Shown piece after piece: positions 48,959 to 49,086 of a stretch of DNA of 49,086 bases. The DNA comes from Paenibacillus anaericanus (GTDB lineage Bacteria; Bacillota; Bacilli; Paenibacillales; Paenibacillaceae), in contig NZ_RZNY01000031.1 of assembly GCF_003994475.1 (NCBI RefSeq), positions 11,102 through 60,187 on the forward strand, in the 5' to 3' direction. Within the stretch, counting starts at the first letter, position 1, and each line of letters begins with the position of its first letter. Position numbers and translations under genes: made by a program. The notes beneath the pieces are model-generated. The model did no database searches, was not told the origin of the DNA, and worked only from the letters and a program-made list of their open reading frames with translations.

Positions 48959-49086
48959 CTAAATTTGGACACTTTCCACATCATTCTTAAGAAATCTCAT
49001 CATAGCGCAATTTTTTGTGGGGGAATCAACCCCATGGTCATCAAACGTAAGTATTCCTTGGGTGGCCAATCCTTGAGACTGCCATG
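48959..49086 (-). other. Possible 3' end of a gene entering from the right, perhaps frameshifted
   Basis: On the minus strand one frame from the window edge reads LKDWPPKEYLRLMTMGLIPPQKIAL before a stop at 49000. Another frame is open from the edge to a stop at 48959 and ends MMRFLKNDVESVQI. The two look like one protein split at a run of six A (T at 49011-49016). It may be the tail of an insertion-sequence gene, since GGACACTTTCC-type sequence lies at its end, but I cannot name a family. Too little lies in the window to decide. Confidence 0.25.

Overview
The window looks like chromosomal DNA of a Paenibacillus-type member of the Bacillota. The evidence is: strong AAGGAGG-type ribosome binding sites with many TTG and GTG starts; a YojF/BshB2 pair for bacillithiol; a seven-gene Mrp antiporter operon in Bacillus order; S-layer-homology (SLH) exoproteins; YesM/YesN-type regulators beside sugar ABC transporters that lack their own ATPase; and a CcpA cre-like site. 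No rRNA, tRNA, CRISPR array or intact insertion sequence was seen.

Layout. 1-5 kb: a TetR repressor with a DUF998 membrane protein (minus strand), a truncated Imm5-like protein, an alpha/beta hydrolase, an SLH-like/TraB-GumN exported protein, a duplicated 3' fragment of the hydrolase gene, and a GNAT acetyltransferase. 5-10.7 kb: mrpABCDEFG (minus strand), facing away from a KdpD-type universal stress protein. 11.6-16.1 kb: a one-pass membrane protein with a lysozyme/glucosaminidase-like tail, yojF-bshB2, an HSL-family hydrolase and an aldo/keto reductase. 16.3-26.1 kb: a LacI regulator divergent from a seven-gene carbohydrate operon (DUF4832 TIM-barrel protein, GNAT_C-type acyltransferase, a second diverged DUF4832-like protein, Gfo/Idh/MocA oxidoreductase, two LplB/LplC-type permeases, a lipoprotein binding protein). 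26.2-29.6 kb: a short scar of the aldo/keto reductase gene, the Ada alkylation response pair adaA-adaB, and an SLH-anchored purple-acid-phosphatase-like enzyme. 29.9-34.9 kb: a TetR/MFS/FtsX-permease/ABC-ATPase operon. 35.1-37.6 kb: a HelD-type RNA polymerase-associated helicase. 38.1-44.7 kb: a YesM/YesN two-component pair and a second sugar ABC transporter. 44.9-48.6 kb: an IS481-like transposase-derived protein whose two catalytic aspartates appear lost, directly followed by an FAD oxidoreductase gene (TAGATG junction), then a DUF5692-type membrane protein. The right end carries a small family of palindromic repeats and possibly the broken end of a further gene.

How the genes fit together. 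Two independent carbohydrate import loci have different regulators: LacI with a GTTTACTAAAC operator candidate, and YesMN with a cre-like site. Both must borrow an ATPase from elsewhere. Mrp, the universal stress protein, bacillithiol deacetylase and Ada genes form a stress and homeostasis set.

The two items most worth pursuing are the apparently domesticated, catalytically dead transposase coupled to a flavoprotein, and the LacI-controlled operon, which pairs an intact DUF4832 protein with a paralogue that has lost its putative catalytic glutamate and places an acyltransferase between them. All family names rest on motif recognition by eye; no database search was run.
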